Shown here: piece by piece, positions 9,093-18,160 of the stretch
Layout: the number at the start of each line of letters is the position of its first letter
Position numbering within the stretch: position 1 is the stretch's first letter
DNA from: Haloglomus salinum
GTDB taxonomy: Archaea; Halobacteriota; Halobacteria; Halobacteriales; Haloarculaceae
Direction of reading: 5' to 3'
Length of the DNA stretch: 64,000 nt
NCBI RefSeq assembly: GCF_024298825.1
Contig: NZ_CP101153.1
Location: 1,736,001-1,800,000, forward strand
Notes under the pieces: model-generated
What the model was told of the DNA's origin: nothing
The model's database searches: none
Seen by the model: only the letters and a program-made list of their open reading frames with translations
Program-made: the position numbers and the translations under genes

Positions 9093-9758
9093 ATGGGTCC
9101 AGAGGGGCGGGGTGACGAGTTCGAGGCGGCACTCACGGAGTTACGGCGGTCCGGCAGCGCGTTTCTGGTCGCCGGGGCCGTCCCGGACCGGGTCCACCGA
9201 CAGACGTGTGACGAGCTGCTCGGACCGGCTGACGACGAACGGCTGTTCGTCCGGGTCGGTACCGGCGCGGAGTCGGCGAGTGACCCCACGGACGGCGACC
9301 GGGTGCTCGAACTCGACGTGACCTCCAGGGGCGCCGCGGCCACCGATGCGCCGGCCGGCGGCGCCGGTGCCGTCGCGGGCGGGGCGAGCAGTAGTGCCCT
9401 CACGGTGGTCCCGACGCTGTCGTCGGCCGGGGCGGCGTTCGAGGCCGAACTCGCGGCGCTCGACACCACGGCGGACCGGGCCCCCCGCGTCTGTGTGGAG
9501 TCGGTCCTGCCACTGGTCGAGACGAGCGGCGAGGAGCAGGCCTTCCGCTTCCTCCATCTCGTCACCAGCCGGGTCCGGCGGCTCGGTGGCACCTGCCATC
9601 TCCACCTGCCGCTCGCGGCGGACAGCGAACTGACCGGGACGATGGCGGCCCTGGTCGACACGACCGTCGAACTCCGCCTCGCCGACGACCACCCGGAGCA
9701 GCGCTGGCATATCCACGAAGCGGGTATCCGGTCGGACTGGCTCCCGCTGACCGAGTGA
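9093..9758 (+). CDS. DUF7504-like protein of the CHAT locus
   Basis: 221 aa. The N-terminal strand-loop SAFLVAGAVPDRVHRQTC occupies the place of a Walker A motif but lacks the lysine-serine signature. The middle (about 85-125) is an Ala/Gly-rich linker, followed by a strand pattern (VCVESVLPLVETSGEEQAF and TCHLHLPLAADSELTGTM) seen also in the paralogs at 2525 and 59175. The CHAT gene follows after 18 bp in the same direction, so they form an operon. A/T-rich TTATTTTCC at 9061-9069 gives a leaderless promoter. Function unknown; it may sense or regulate the protease. Confidence 0.65.
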   Translation: MGPEGRGDEFEAALTELRRSGSAFLVAGAVPDRVHRQTCDELLGPADDERLFVRVGTGAESASDPTDGDRVLELDVTSRGAAATDAPAGGAGAVAGGASSSALTVVPTLSSAGAAFEAELAALDTTADRAPRVCVESVLPLVETSGEEQAFRFLHLVTSRVRRLGGTCHLHLPLAADSELTGTMAALVDTTVELRLADDHPEQRWHIHEAGIRSDWLPLTE

Positions 9759-9776
9759 CGCGACGACGAACCCATC

Positions 9777-11951
9777 ATGACAGGCAACGGCTCCCCTGGC
9801 GTCTCGTTCGCGGCGGCGACCGAGGAGCCCGGGCTCCGGGTCCTCGACCCGGTGGACAACCACCAGTACCAGCTGGACACGCCGGCCCCCGTCGAGCCGG
9901 TGCCGACGTCGGGCGACCGGTTCGCCTACCCCGTCGACACCGCGACGGCGGTCCGGACGTCGGCCGTTCGGCTCCCGACCGCGACCAATGTCTACGTCCG
10001 TTCGCCGGACGGCGCGCTGGTGGCCAGCGTCGAACATCTCGAACAGGCCACGCTCGACGCCGCCCGGTACACGCTCGAACTGCTGACACCCATCAAGTGC
10101 TACCTGCAGGTCGAGTCGGGGGTCTCCATCGAGGCGGACTTCGCCGAGACACGCATCGACTTCGGCGACGACACCGATGTCCTCGTCGGTGCGCGCTCGC
10201 GCCGGACCCGCCCGGCGACGACGGTGACCACGACGGCGGACCCGGCGGACCTGCTGGCGACCGTCTCGACGTTCGGCGCCGCGCTCGGGACCACGATGCC
10301 CGAACGCTCCTATCCGAGCCTCCGCGGGCACCCGCCCGCGGTCGAACTCGGTGACGAACTGGACACGTGCGGACTCGCTCCCGTCGCGACCGACGTGTGG
10401 CTCGAACTCCCCGAGACGACGGAGGCCGCGCTGGTCGCGGCGCCGCTGGCGTACTACCTCGGGGCCGAGGTCCGGGTCGCCGACGAACCACGCATCGTGA
10501 CCGACGGAGCCTCGTACCCGCTCGACGGGCCCGGTGGCTTCGAGCGTACCGTCGAGCGTACGCTCAAGACGCTGTTCTTCATGGATTGTCTCACCCGCTA
10601 CGACGGTGCGTACGGCCACGGCCGCCGCCTCGACGAGCGCGAGGCCGTGAAGGGCCAGCTAGATGTCGACTTCGAGGCGCTCTACCACGCCGACCACGCC
10701 GACCGCGTCCAGGAGTACCTCTCGGTCCCCTACCGGGTCATCGAGCCCCACCTGCCGCGGTGGAAGGTGGCGGCGACCGCCCGGCCCACGGCCACCTCCA
10801 TCGAGACGCTCCCGTTCCTCGTGAACGACCTCGCGCTGGTGCGGACGCCCCGCTCGCCCAGCGAGGAGAGCGACGAAGCGGCGTCGGAACAGGCGGCGGC
10901 GGTCTCGTCGTTCCTGTCCGGCGGCGGGTCGACCCGGGCCTCGCCCGGGGAGTTCACCCGCGGCCCCCGCACCGACAGTTTCACCCGGAGTTCCTCGCCG
11001 GGCGGAGGCGGGACCGCGGCGAGCGCCGGCACGGACGACCTCTCGTTCGTCAGCCCGGAGCCGGCCGACACCCTCGAACAGGTGTGGGTCGGCGACGGTA
11101 TCCCGTTCGGAGCGAGCGAGGCGGTCCTGACAGCATATCGAAACCGGATCGGACGCGAGGCCGGCGACGGGGAGATCGACATCACGGTCGTCTGTAACGA
11201 CGCGGCGATGGACGAGGAGACGGACGTGGAGGCGGTCTATGGCCAGCGCGACCGGCTCCCGTTCGACGTGGAACTCAGGTACGACCTCTCGACCGACGAA
11301 CTGGCCCAGCTGCTCGCTCAGGACCACGACTTCCTCCACTACATCGGCCACGCTGAACCGGACGGGCTGGTCTGCCAGGACGGGAAACTCGACTGCGCGG
11401 GACTGGACGAGACCGGCGTGGACACGTTCTTCCTCAACGCTTGCCGTTCGTATCAGCAAGCGCGGGGACTCATCGATGCCGGCGCCATCGTCGGCGTCGG
11501 GAGCCACACGGACGTCACGAACGCCGGTGCGGTCGAACTCGGCCGCACGATGGCGCGACTCCTGGAGCACGGGTACCCGTTCCGGGCCGCGCTCGACGTT
11601 GCGCGTGACCACCATCCTATCGGCGAACAGTACATCGTGGTCGGTGACGGGAGTCTGGCGGTCGTCCAATCCAACGCCGGGACGGCGCTGCTGTGCGATC
11701 TGACCGTCTCGAACGAGGCGGATCTCGAACTCACCATCCACGGCTTCCCCACCCCGGCACACGGTATCGGAACGGAGTTCATGCCGCTCCTGGATCAGGC
11801 CGAGAACACGTACTATCTCTCCTCGGGCGAAATCGATAGCTACCGGCTGTCGACGACTGACGTGACCGACTTCTTCAGCTACCAGCCCCTCCCGGTTCGT
11901 CTCGACGGTGAACTGGTCTGGAGCGATACGCTGGACGTAGAAGAACTCTGA
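9777..11951 (+). CDS. CHAT-domain caspase-like protease
   Basis: 724 aa. The C-terminal half (about 435-650) is a CHAT domain of the caspase-like peptidase clan: catalytic His525 in FLHYIGHAEPDG and Cys556 in VDTFFLNACRSY, followed by GAIVGVGSHTDVTNAGA. The N-terminal 360 residues form an uncharacterised domain rich in beta strands, joined by a Ser/Gly-rich linker (about 360-420). There is no TPR and no membrane segment. Both catalytic residues are intact, so proteolytic activity is plausible. CHAT proteases elsewhere act in programmed death or phage-defence modules; here the partners are a degenerate RecA-like protein and a small membrane peptide. The specific role is inferred. Confidence 0.85.
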   Translation: MTGNGSPGVSFAAATEEPGLRVLDPVDNHQYQLDTPAPVEPVPTSGDRFAYPVDTATAVRTSAVRLPTATNVYVRSPDGALVASVEHLEQATLDAARYTLELLTPIKCYLQVESGVSIEADFAETRIDFGDDTDVLVGARSRRTRPATTVTTTADPADLLATVSTFGAALGTTMPERSYPSLRGHPPAVELGDELDTCGLAPVATDVWLELPETTEAALVAAPLAYYLGAEVRVADEPRIVTDGASYPLDGPGGFERTVERTLKTLFFMDCLTRYDGAYGHGRRLDEREAVKGQLDVDFEALYHADHADRVQEYLSVPYRVIEPHLPRWKVAATARPTATSIETLPFLVNDLALVRTPRSPSEESDEAASEQAAAVSSFLSGGGSTRASPGEFTRGPRTDSFTRSSSPGGGGTAASAGTDDLSFVSPEPADTLEQVWVGDGIPFGASEAVLTAYRNRIGREAGDGEIDITVVCNDAAMDEETDVEAVYGQRDRLPFDVELRYDLSTDELAQLLAQDHDFLHYIGHAEPDGLVCQDGKLDCAGLDETGVDTFFLNACRSYQQARGLIDAGAIVGVGSHTDVTNAGAVELGRTMARLLEHGYPFRAALDVARDHHPIGEQYIVVGDGSLAVVQSNAGTALLCDLTVSNEADLELTIHGFPTPAHGIGTEFMPLLDQAENTYYLSSGEIDSYRLSTTDVTDFFSYQPLPVRLDGELVWSDTLDVEEL

Positions 11952-11952
11952 G

Positions 11953-12096
11953 TTACGGGCCGGAACCGCTGACTCCGGAGGCCACTGCGCTCCCCGACTG
12001 ACTCAGCAGCAGCAGCAGCGTGAACAGGACGCCGGACATCCGCGGGTGCTCCTTGAGGTACGTTGCGACCGTTTTCTCCGCATCTTCAGTGTTCAT
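11953..12096 (-). CDS. 47-aa single-helix membrane peptide of the CHAT locus
   Basis: 47 aa, ATG at 12096, stop TAA at 11953-11955, one base beyond the CHAT stop on the opposite strand. N-terminus is hydrophilic (MNTEDAEKTVATYLKEHPRM), then a hydrophobic segment with a run of leucines (about 20-41), then a short Gly/Ser tail. It fits a small haloarchaeal family found beside CHAT/DUF7504 genes (I believe DUF7503-like; not verified). An A/T-rich promoter-like stretch lies at about 12115-12130 on the minus strand. It could be a protease substrate, a signal peptide-like effector or a membrane toxin. Confidence 0.7.
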   Translation of the reverse strand: MNTEDAEKTVATYLKEHPRMSGVLFTLLLLLSQSGSAVASGVSGSGP

Positions 12097-12252
12097 CGCA
12101 ACCTAATCTTATCGCTATTTGTATTGAAATTAACTAAAAGAACCCGACAATTCCGATGTGCAATAAGGGTTTGCACTACCACGAGTATGGAGCCAACTTA
12201 GTTTTTGGCACGTGAACACTTGACGCGGACTGTCGAAGCACCGTCGCGCGCC

Positions 12253-12262
12253 AAAATTTTAT
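12253..12262 (+). promoter_or_regulatory. TATA box of the MinD-like gene
   Basis: AAAATTTTAT lies 27-36 bp before ATG 12289, placing the transcription start at or next to the start codon (leaderless). This also decides the choice of 12289 over the upstream in-frame start at 12205. Confidence 0.55.
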
Positions 12263-12288
12263 CAGCGGAACCGCTGCAATCGAGCGTA

Positions 12289-13053
12289 ATGGTCGAGGCG
12301 GTCGCAGTCGCGAGTGGCAAGGGGGGAACTGGCAAGACGACGACGACGCTCGCGCTGGGCATGGCGCTGGCCGAAGAGTACGACGTGACGGTCGTCGACG
12401 CCGACACCGGGATGGCGAACCTGCTGTTCCACGCCGGGCTCCGGGACGCCGACACGACCCTCCACGACGTGTTGCTGGGGACGGCCCCGGTCGACGCGGC
12501 GACGTACGACCGCTTCGGGATGCGGGTCGTCCCCTGTGGCACGTCGCTAGCGGCCTTCGAGGCGGCCGACCCGACCCGGCTCCGTGAGACCGTCGCCACC
12601 CTCGCCCGCGACACCGACGTGCTCCTGCTGGACTCGCCGGCCACACTGGGCTCGAAGAGCGCCGTCCTCCCCGTCGTGCTGGCCGACCGCACCGTCGTCG
12701 TCCTCGAGCCCACCATCCCCGCCCTCTCGGACGGCCTGAAGGTCGGCGAGTACGCGACCGCCTACGGCACCGACGTCGCGGGCGTGCTGTTCACCAAAGC
12801 CGATGGCTCGGTCGACGACGAGCTCGTCGAGCGTGCCGAACGATATTTTGACGTCCCGGTCCTCGGCGCGATTCCCGAGAGTACGGTCGTGACCGAAGCA
12901 GCAGAGCAGAACGTACCGCTCCTCGCGCACGCACCTGAGTCGCTTGTTGCTCAGGCATATCGCACGGCTGCCGACCGGCTCACGATTCGGGACAGCGAGG
13001 CCGAGGCGATTGCACAGCACGCGGTGAGTGCAATCCAGCCGCAGCGGCCGTGA
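12289..13053 (+). CDS. MinD/ParA-family ATPase
   Basis: 254 aa. Deviant Walker A KGGTGKTTT at residues 11-19 (from VASGKGGTGKTT), switch I/II strands VVDADTGMANL and VLLLDSPATLGS, all typical of MinD. The C-terminus lacks an obvious amphipathic membrane-targeting helix. MinD-like proteins in haloarchaea position cell-surface and motility structures rather than FtsZ; which role this copy has is not visible from context. It is a single-gene unit. Confidence 0.87.
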   Translation: MVEAVAVASGKGGTGKTTTTLALGMALAEEYDVTVVDADTGMANLLFHAGLRDADTTLHDVLLGTAPVDAATYDRFGMRVVPCGTSLAAFEAADPTRLRETVATLARDTDVLLLDSPATLGSKSAVLPVVLADRTVVVLEPTIPALSDGLKVGEYATAYGTDVAGVLFTKADGSVDDELVERAERYFDVPVLGAIPESTVVTEAAEQNVPLLAHAPESLVAQAYRTAADRLTIRDSEAEAIAQHAVSAIQPQRP

Positions 13054-13194
13054 AGAGCTACTCGGTGGGTTCTGTGAATTCCTCTACTCTTGATGGAGCT
13101 GAACTGCGGAATCGAGAGACCATATCCCGCAATCGACCCGTACCTCCTGTGATCCGGAAAGAGTCCGGCCAGCGAATCCGTTCCTCCGGGGGGC

Positions 13195-13437
13195 TTACGT
13201 CACGTCATCCCGGCCATACCATCGGTACAGCCCAATACAACTCCAGCAGGCGTATGCTACCGAGAGCGGTGCAAGGAGGTAGAACAGATCGACGCGCGCC
13301 ACGAGCAGGTCGAGCGAAACCGACCCCGGTGGTACGTACAGGAAGGCAGCGACGAGGGCGGCGACGCCAGCGAGAACGTTCGACAGATGGAACAACCAGT
13401 CATCGAGGCGAATGAGGCTGGCACCGATGGCGTCCAT
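13195..13437 (-). CDS. Small membrane protein, uncharacterised
   Basis: 80 aa with two predicted hydrophobic segments (about 17-38 and 48-68) and an Arg/Asp end. No family recognised. Hydrophobic pattern and regular third-position G/C favour a real gene. It lies between the MinD-like gene and a gene-free 250 bp before the PD-(D/E)XK-like gene. Confidence 0.5.
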   Translation of the reverse strand: MDAIGASLIRLDDWLFHLSNVLAGVAALVAAFLYVPPGSVSLDLLVARVDLFYLLAPLSVAYACWSCIGLYRWYGRDDVT

Positions 13438-13693
13438 ACGACTGGGTACGGCCAGTCTGTCAAAAGTATCGCCGAGTCGAGATCACTGCATCGTCGATCC
13501 ATCCTCCGGTCTCCTCACGACTCGTGGCCAGTACACATTCGATCGGCGCTCTGCGTACCGCCGCGGTTCAGGAATCGACTACTTCTCGCGAGGTTCAACT
13601 GTGTCACTTCGCCGACTTCTCGGTCCGTCGTACTGATAGAACACCGGTGGGACCGCGCTATCGCGGACCTCCTGTGGGATACGTCCAGGTGGT

Positions 13694-14584
13694 CTACGTG
13701 CTGTCTCCGAATGGCCCGGCCTGAATTCGAACGTCGTAGTTCTGGGGGAGGTCATCGAGCGTCACCCGGATCAGGAGTGGGACGACACGCTCGTCATCGA
13801 GCGCGGTCAGCTCGTTCATCGCCTGTCGTTGACTCCGCCCGAAGCTCGCACTGCCGTGCTTGACCTCGATCGGGTAGACCCGGCGAAGGGCCGGCTCATC
13901 ACGCTCGTGTGAGCGGTCGCCTGACGACATCTGGTGTTCGGCCGCGCGTGTATCGCGTTCGCCTTGGCGCTCCGGTTCGGTGCCTCCTGACTCGGTTCGG
14001 TCGTAGACCGCGAAGACCGCGTCCGGGACCCAGGAGTGGTCCTTGGGCCTCTCGATGGACGCAAACCGATCCAGCGAGTTGCCTTGCCGAAACCGCAGGT
14101 GTTCGTCTTCCACACCGAGGTCCTGACAGGCGTAGTGGACGACCGGTGCGGGCCGCCGGCCGACACCAGTGAGCAGCGCCTGCGCGAGTGCCCCGACCTC
14201 GTTGCCACGCGCCTGGAAGGTCCACCCCTCTTCGGGCGGCTCTCGTTCGGAGGGACTGGACTCGGCTGGCCGGGTTCGGACCACGTAGTAGTCGAATCGG
14301 TCGTCGTTCGCGGCCGCGGATTGGAGTTTCACCTCGTCGTTCGTGACGAGCGTGGCCTCCGCCTCAGCGACGGACGGATAGCTGAACGACCCGCTACTGG
14401 TCGTCCGCTTCTCCAGCAACTCGGGATCCGTCTTCGCCGCCTTCCGCGTTAGCTTGACCAGCACCCGTTCTCGAGGCGTGGACCCATCGCCGTCGGCAGC
14501 ATCCCCCGAGGTAGTCCCGGTAGTCCCGTCGCTGTCGCTCGCGCTTCCGAACGACGAGTCGAGCGTCCGTTGGTCGTCAGTCAT
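13694..14584 (-). CDS. Putative PD-(D/E)XK nuclease-fold protein
   Basis: 296 aa. The N-terminal 45 residues are a Ser/Gly/Asp-rich disordered tail. The C-terminal half carries a possible nuclease core: VPDAVFAVYD, an acidic/basic linker of about 40 residues, then VYPIEVKHGSASFGRSQRQAM, where PD...EVK resembles the catalytic PD-(D/E)XK signature and the following QR.QAM resembles the helix after it. Possible roles are restriction-type nuclease or repair enzyme. It lies next to a tnpB element. Assignment rests on motif reading only. Confidence 0.55.
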   Translation of the reverse strand: MTDDQRTLDSSFGSASDSDGTTGTTSGDAADGDGSTPRERVLVKLTRKAAKTDPELLEKRTTSSGSFSYPSVAEAEATLVTNDEVKLQSAAANDDRFDYYVVRTRPAESSPSEREPPEEGWTFQARGNEVGALAQALLTGVGRRPAPVVHYACQDLGVEDEHLRFRQGNSLDRFASIERPKDHSWVPDAVFAVYDRTESGGTEPERQGERDTRAAEHQMSSGDRSHERDEPALRRVYPIEVKHGSASFGRSQRQAMNELTALDDERVVPLLIRVTLDDLPQNYDVRIQAGPFGDST

Positions 14585-14639
14585 CTTGTTGCCCCCGCGG
14601 CGACATCGTAGACAGAACGACCGACCCGTCCATGTACCT

Positions 14640-14850
14640 GATGATGGTGCTTCTCACGGCAGCAAGCACCCCTCGGCAGTGCCTATGCTTCGGACTTCCT
14701 CGAACTGCACTCCAGGAAGGATGGGTCGCCACGGACCTTGATCAACTGTCCGGGAAGGACTTATCCGTGAACGGTCGGCTCCGCCCGCTCCTCCGGATGG
14801 GGAGTGAACCCATCGTCGGGAGCAATCGTTCCGGATTTCAGGGCACATTG
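14640..14850 (-). ncRNA. Possible omega (reRNA) guide RNA of TnpB
   Basis: In this family the guide RNA is made from the 3' end of tnpB and the right end, on the same strand. The region spans the tnpB tail and the right-end hairpin at 14646-14670. This is inferred from family knowledge; no independent sequence signal defines its 5' end. Confidence 0.25.
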
Positions 14851-15996
14851 ACTGGCGCCCGGCCGGTGTGACGGCGTGTGGCCACACCGGACTGCTCGAA
14901 GACCGATATTCTTCGCGGCGTTGTAATCTGCGTGGACCTCGTAGCCACAGGCTTGGCAGTGAAAGCGGTCGCGCCGCGGGCGGTTGCCCTCGGCGACGTG
15001 CTCACAGTCGGTTCGTGAACACTGCTGACTCGTGTTTCGAGGGTCGACGGTCAGCACGCGGATGCCGTGAGTCGCTGCCCTGTACTCCACGTAGGTAACC
15101 AGCCGGTCGAACGCCCACCGATGAAACCGATCTCCGCCGGGTAGTCGATCGGTGATCCCTGTCAGGTCCTCGAAGGCGATGACCGTACAGTGGTGTTCTC
15201 GGGCTTCCTCGATGATGCCGTTCGCGACGCGGTGCAAGTCGTGCATCGTGCGCCGTCGATTACGCGTCCGTATCCGCGTCAGCGTCCGGTAGGCACTTCG
15301 GGTCCCTGTCTCCTGTAGCCGGCGTTGCCGCTCCGTGACCTCCTCGCGACGGTGTTCCAGTTCACGACCCGAGAAGAATCGGCCCGTGCTTGTCACGGCG
15401 AGCTGCTCGATGCCGAGGTCGACTCCGAGAACCGTTCCGTTCTCGGCAGCCTCCTGTTCGGCCGCCGGCCTCTGCCGGCGGAACCCGAGGTGTAGATACC
15501 ACTCACCGTCTCTGACCGTGAGCGTGCTTTCGGTCACCTCCCAATCATCGTCGTCGAGATACTGGTACTGATAGCCGTCTTCGTCCTCGGGAAGCACGAG
15601 GTCACACCGGACGCGGCTCGCCGTCGTTGCGAGCGAAACGGTCCCATCGTCGAACAGCGTCATCGTCCGCGAGTCGTATCGAACCGTCGGGGCGCTGAAT
15701 TCGGGCTTCGATACGGTGCGACCGTTCTCCGCGCGAGTCTCACACGCGCTGATCGCCTCGGCCGCCTGATGGGTGGCGAGGATCGCGTGCTGGCTTCCGA
15801 GCCCCGTCTCGTCTCGAATCGTTTCGTAGGCTCGGGACTGCAGCCGCCGCTTGCTGGTACAGTTCGGCCAGCCGTTCTCGACCGCCAGCTGACATCCGCG
15901 CTTCCACGCGCTGACCGTCCGTTCGAGGAGCTGGTGCTGTTGCTCCTCGACGGCCAGCCGCGTGATCGCCGTCCGGCGGATGTAGTCGTCGGCCAC
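14761..15996 (-). CDS. tnpB: TnpB RNA-guided endonuclease (OrfB of IS605 family)
   Basis: 411 aa, GTG start. RuvC-type catalytic residues are intact: D193 in VLGVDLGIEQLAV, E276 in VIAFEDLTG and D357 in HADYNAAKNIG. The zinc ribbon C326, C331, C347, C350 lies between the second and third. TnpB proteins are RNA-guided nucleases that promote retention of their element and are ancestors of Cas12. A TATA-like AGATTTAAGT on the minus strand (about 16020-16029) gives a leaderless GTG start. Length is normal for haloarchaeal IS1341-type proteins. No tnpA within the window. Confidence 0.93.
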   Translation of the reverse strand: MADDYIRRTAITRLAVEEQQHQLLERTVSAWKRGCQLAVENGWPNCTSKRRLQSRAYETIRDETGLGSQHAILATHQAAEAISACETRAENGRTVSKPEFSAPTVRYDSRTMTLFDDGTVSLATTASRVRCDLVLPEDEDGYQYQYLDDDDWEVTESTLTVRDGEWYLHLGFRRQRPAAEQEAAENGTVLGVDLGIEQLAVTSTGRFFSGRELEHRREEVTERQRRLQETGTRSAYRTLTRIRTRNRRRTMHDLHRVANGIIEEAREHHCTVIAFEDLTGITDRLPGGDRFHRWAFDRLVTYVEYRAATHGIRVLTVDPRNTSQQCSRTDCEHVAEGNRPRRDRFHCQACGYEVHADYNAAKNIGLRAVRCGHTPSHRPGASQCALKSGTIAPDDGFTPHPEERAEPTVHG

Positions 15997-16055
15997 ACCC
16001 CCAGTTGGTCCCGGTTTCGTACTTAAATCTCAGCAAGAGGGTGGAGGTCCTGCTT

Positions 16056-16976
16056 ACTGTGGGCCCGCCTCGCGCTCGGAGTGTTGTAGGGGGACAGACT
16101 ACAGAGAGGGCCTCATCCGCAAGATATCAATGTGTAGAAGTCTGTGGCGTGGCCTCCCAAGCGGACCTACGAACGCCAACCCCCTCAGAGGGTGCAGTCT
16201 GAAGATCGCCAAGAAACGGCTCTCTCTGTCCCGTCTAGGCCGAACCGACGCCACAGCGATGTGACCGCGCTGGCTCGTGACCAGCAGCCTGGAACGGCGA
16301 GTCGCTCCTGAATCCACCCCCGAGGCGGCTGGGAGCCACTACACGCCCGCGCCGTCTTGCGGTTTTCCAGACCCGCGACTCGCGACTGCAGCACCGCCTG
16401 TATGACCCGACACCGCTGTCAGGCCGTGACTCGCCGATCTCGACTGTCGGTCGGGGGCACTCCTCGTGACCAACCCATAATTGGACCAATATTTTGGTAG
16501 TAGATACGGCGCTATAGACGACTACATACCTGTCTCGTTGCCCGACTCACGTCCATTTCGAGACATGATGTTTGAATGATAGTTATCGTATCGCTGGATG
16601 CCAGATACGGCGCAGCAGGCGCCTTCTTGCCGGTCCAGCATCCCGCACGTGTGGCAGGTGGCTCGCTTCGACGCCGCCCCGGCGCTGGACACATACATGC
16701 AGCAATAGCGGCACGCTTGCGGATGATCTGCCCTCTGTAGTTACAGCATCGGAATCGACCGACGGGGGGCCAGAGGCGGCACCGCGTCTGGTGGCCCCGA
16801 ACCTGGAGCCGGCTCGAGGGCGACCACTGACTAGGGGGGACCTGCAGATTGCCGGCCAGGGCTCCGGTCGAAACCACTTCCGCCGCGGTTGGCGACGATT
16901 TAGGTGCGAGTGGGACGAGACACCTACTGGGGAGGCGCCTGTCACACGCTCCCCAGCTCCCTACAGGCGGTCCAGC
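16056..16976. other. 920-bp gene-poor interval
   Basis: No convincing gene; frames on both strands are Arg/Ser/Pro-rich. Seen here: GGGACAGACTACAGAGAGGG near 16089 with an imperfect inverted partner near 16225; a short stretch at 16177-16204 resembling a diverged CRISPR repeat (see findings); and an AT-rich segment around 16480-16500 (ATTGGACCAATATTTTGG) that could hold a promoter. Probably degraded mobile DNA upstream of tnpB. Confidence 0.4.
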
Positions 16977-17891
16977 ATGAAACGGCGGGCCATCCTCCGT
17001 GCCGCTGCAAGCATACCGGCCCTCCGACCGGGAGCCGCGACTGCGGCGCCGCCGGTCACGGACGATATCTCGGAGGGCTACTTCGGGGCACTTCCGGACA
17101 CGAAGGCCGAGCGGAACGACGCCGTCGTCGGCTGTGCAACCGAGCTGTGTGCGGCTCGCAACACCGTCTCCGAGACGGCGCTCGATGCAGTCGTCGCCGG
17201 GAGCGGCTCCGCGGATGATATCCTCCGCCGACTCCGGTTCGGGGTTCGCATCCTCAACACGTACGACATCACGAACGCGATCGACGAGGGGATGATCGAG
17301 ACCGGAGAGCGGGATCTCCGTGACTACACCCGCTACATCCCGCTTGTGGAGAGCTACAACAGCCTCTGTAGTGCCGCCTGTGCCATCGAGCCACCCGACC
17401 CGAAACCAGAGACCGTCATGAGCTTCCTCTTTGCAGCAGCGGCGTTTGGACTGGAGGTCGCACTCTGGACCGTCGGAGCACCCTACAAGATGGCGTGGGG
17501 CGGCACCCGGTTCGTCGCCAATCGTACGTTCCTCCGCTTCGCCAAATACGGCTGCCGTGGCTGTATCGCACTGCTAATGAGTGAGCTCCACTGGGCCATT
17601 CGGGGCTCGATCTACGGGGAGGTCGTCACCGAGAATACCATCGAATTCGTCTGGGCACAGCTCCAAGACCTCCAACGCGATGCCGAGCGGTGGGACTACG
17701 ATGTGGAGCTGGCGTATTCGTACGCGGAGATTCAGGAGATCGTAGTGTCTAGGGAACCCCAGCACGGTGGGGCGCTTGGACCGCTCCCCCAGGAGAACGA
17801 GGGACCGATCGAACGATTGCTCTCTGACATCGAGTTCCCGAATCTCGACTTCGACATCGACTTGCCAGACCTAACTGACCTCCTCCCGTAG
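16977..17891 (+). CDS. Uncharacterised exported protein with paired cysteines
   Basis: 304 aa from ATG 16977. The N-terminus MKRRAILRAAASIP...GAATAAPPV resembles a twin-arginine signal peptide ending near residue 25. Cysteines occur in three pairs (C53/C58, C131/C135, C193/C196). Two hydrophobic segments (about 147-165 and 195-205) could span or associate with the membrane. The C-terminal 40 residues are acidic with alternating Asp/Leu/Pro. No family recognised. The frame is open upstream to 16572 but that part is Arg/Pro-rich. Export of a disulfide-bearing protein suggests a surface or secreted role. Confidence 0.6.
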   Translation: MKRRAILRAAASIPALRPGAATAAPPVTDDISEGYFGALPDTKAERNDAVVGCATELCAARNTVSETALDAVVAGSGSADDILRRLRFGVRILNTYDITNAIDEGMIETGERDLRDYTRYIPLVESYNSLCSAACAIEPPDPKPETVMSFLFAAAAFGLEVALWTVGAPYKMAWGGTRFVANRTFLRFAKYGCRGCIALLMSELHWAIRGSIYGEVVTENTIEFVWAQLQDLQRDAERWDYDVELAYSYAEIQEIVVSREPQHGGALGPLPQENEGPIERLLSDIEFPNLDFDIDLPDLTDLLP

Positions 17892-18160
17892 ACAGCTGAT
17901 ACCGACGGGGGCTGAAGCACGATTCGTGCACTCGATCTTTGCTGAATCCCTCAATCGGTGACAGTTCTCAACGGCCGTGCTGCATACAGGGCGCAAGTCG
18001 CGCAAGATCACCGACACCGATTGCTGTCGGAGTGGTGGTTGCTACTCGCTCATGTATCATTATCACCCAACCACTAGGATAAACGATGGACTCGAGTTCC
18101 ATCTGGAGGCCATCAGCAACCGTCCTGAGAAATACTCTGAAGAAGCTGGCAGCCACTTGG

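Larger units (their letters stand above)
14640..16055 (-). mobile_element. IS200/IS605-family element carrying only tnpB (IS1341-like)
   Basis: The element contains tnpB but no tnpA. Putative end hairpins are GGTGCTT...AAGCACC at 14646-14670 (7-bp stem, 11-nt loop) downstream of tnpB and AGCAAGA...TCCTGCT at 16032-16054 (7-bp stem with one G-U, 9-nt loop) upstream. Such subterminal hairpins are a hallmark of this family, but exact ends and target motif are not proven here. Without tnpA it depends on a transposase in trans. Confidence 0.5.
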
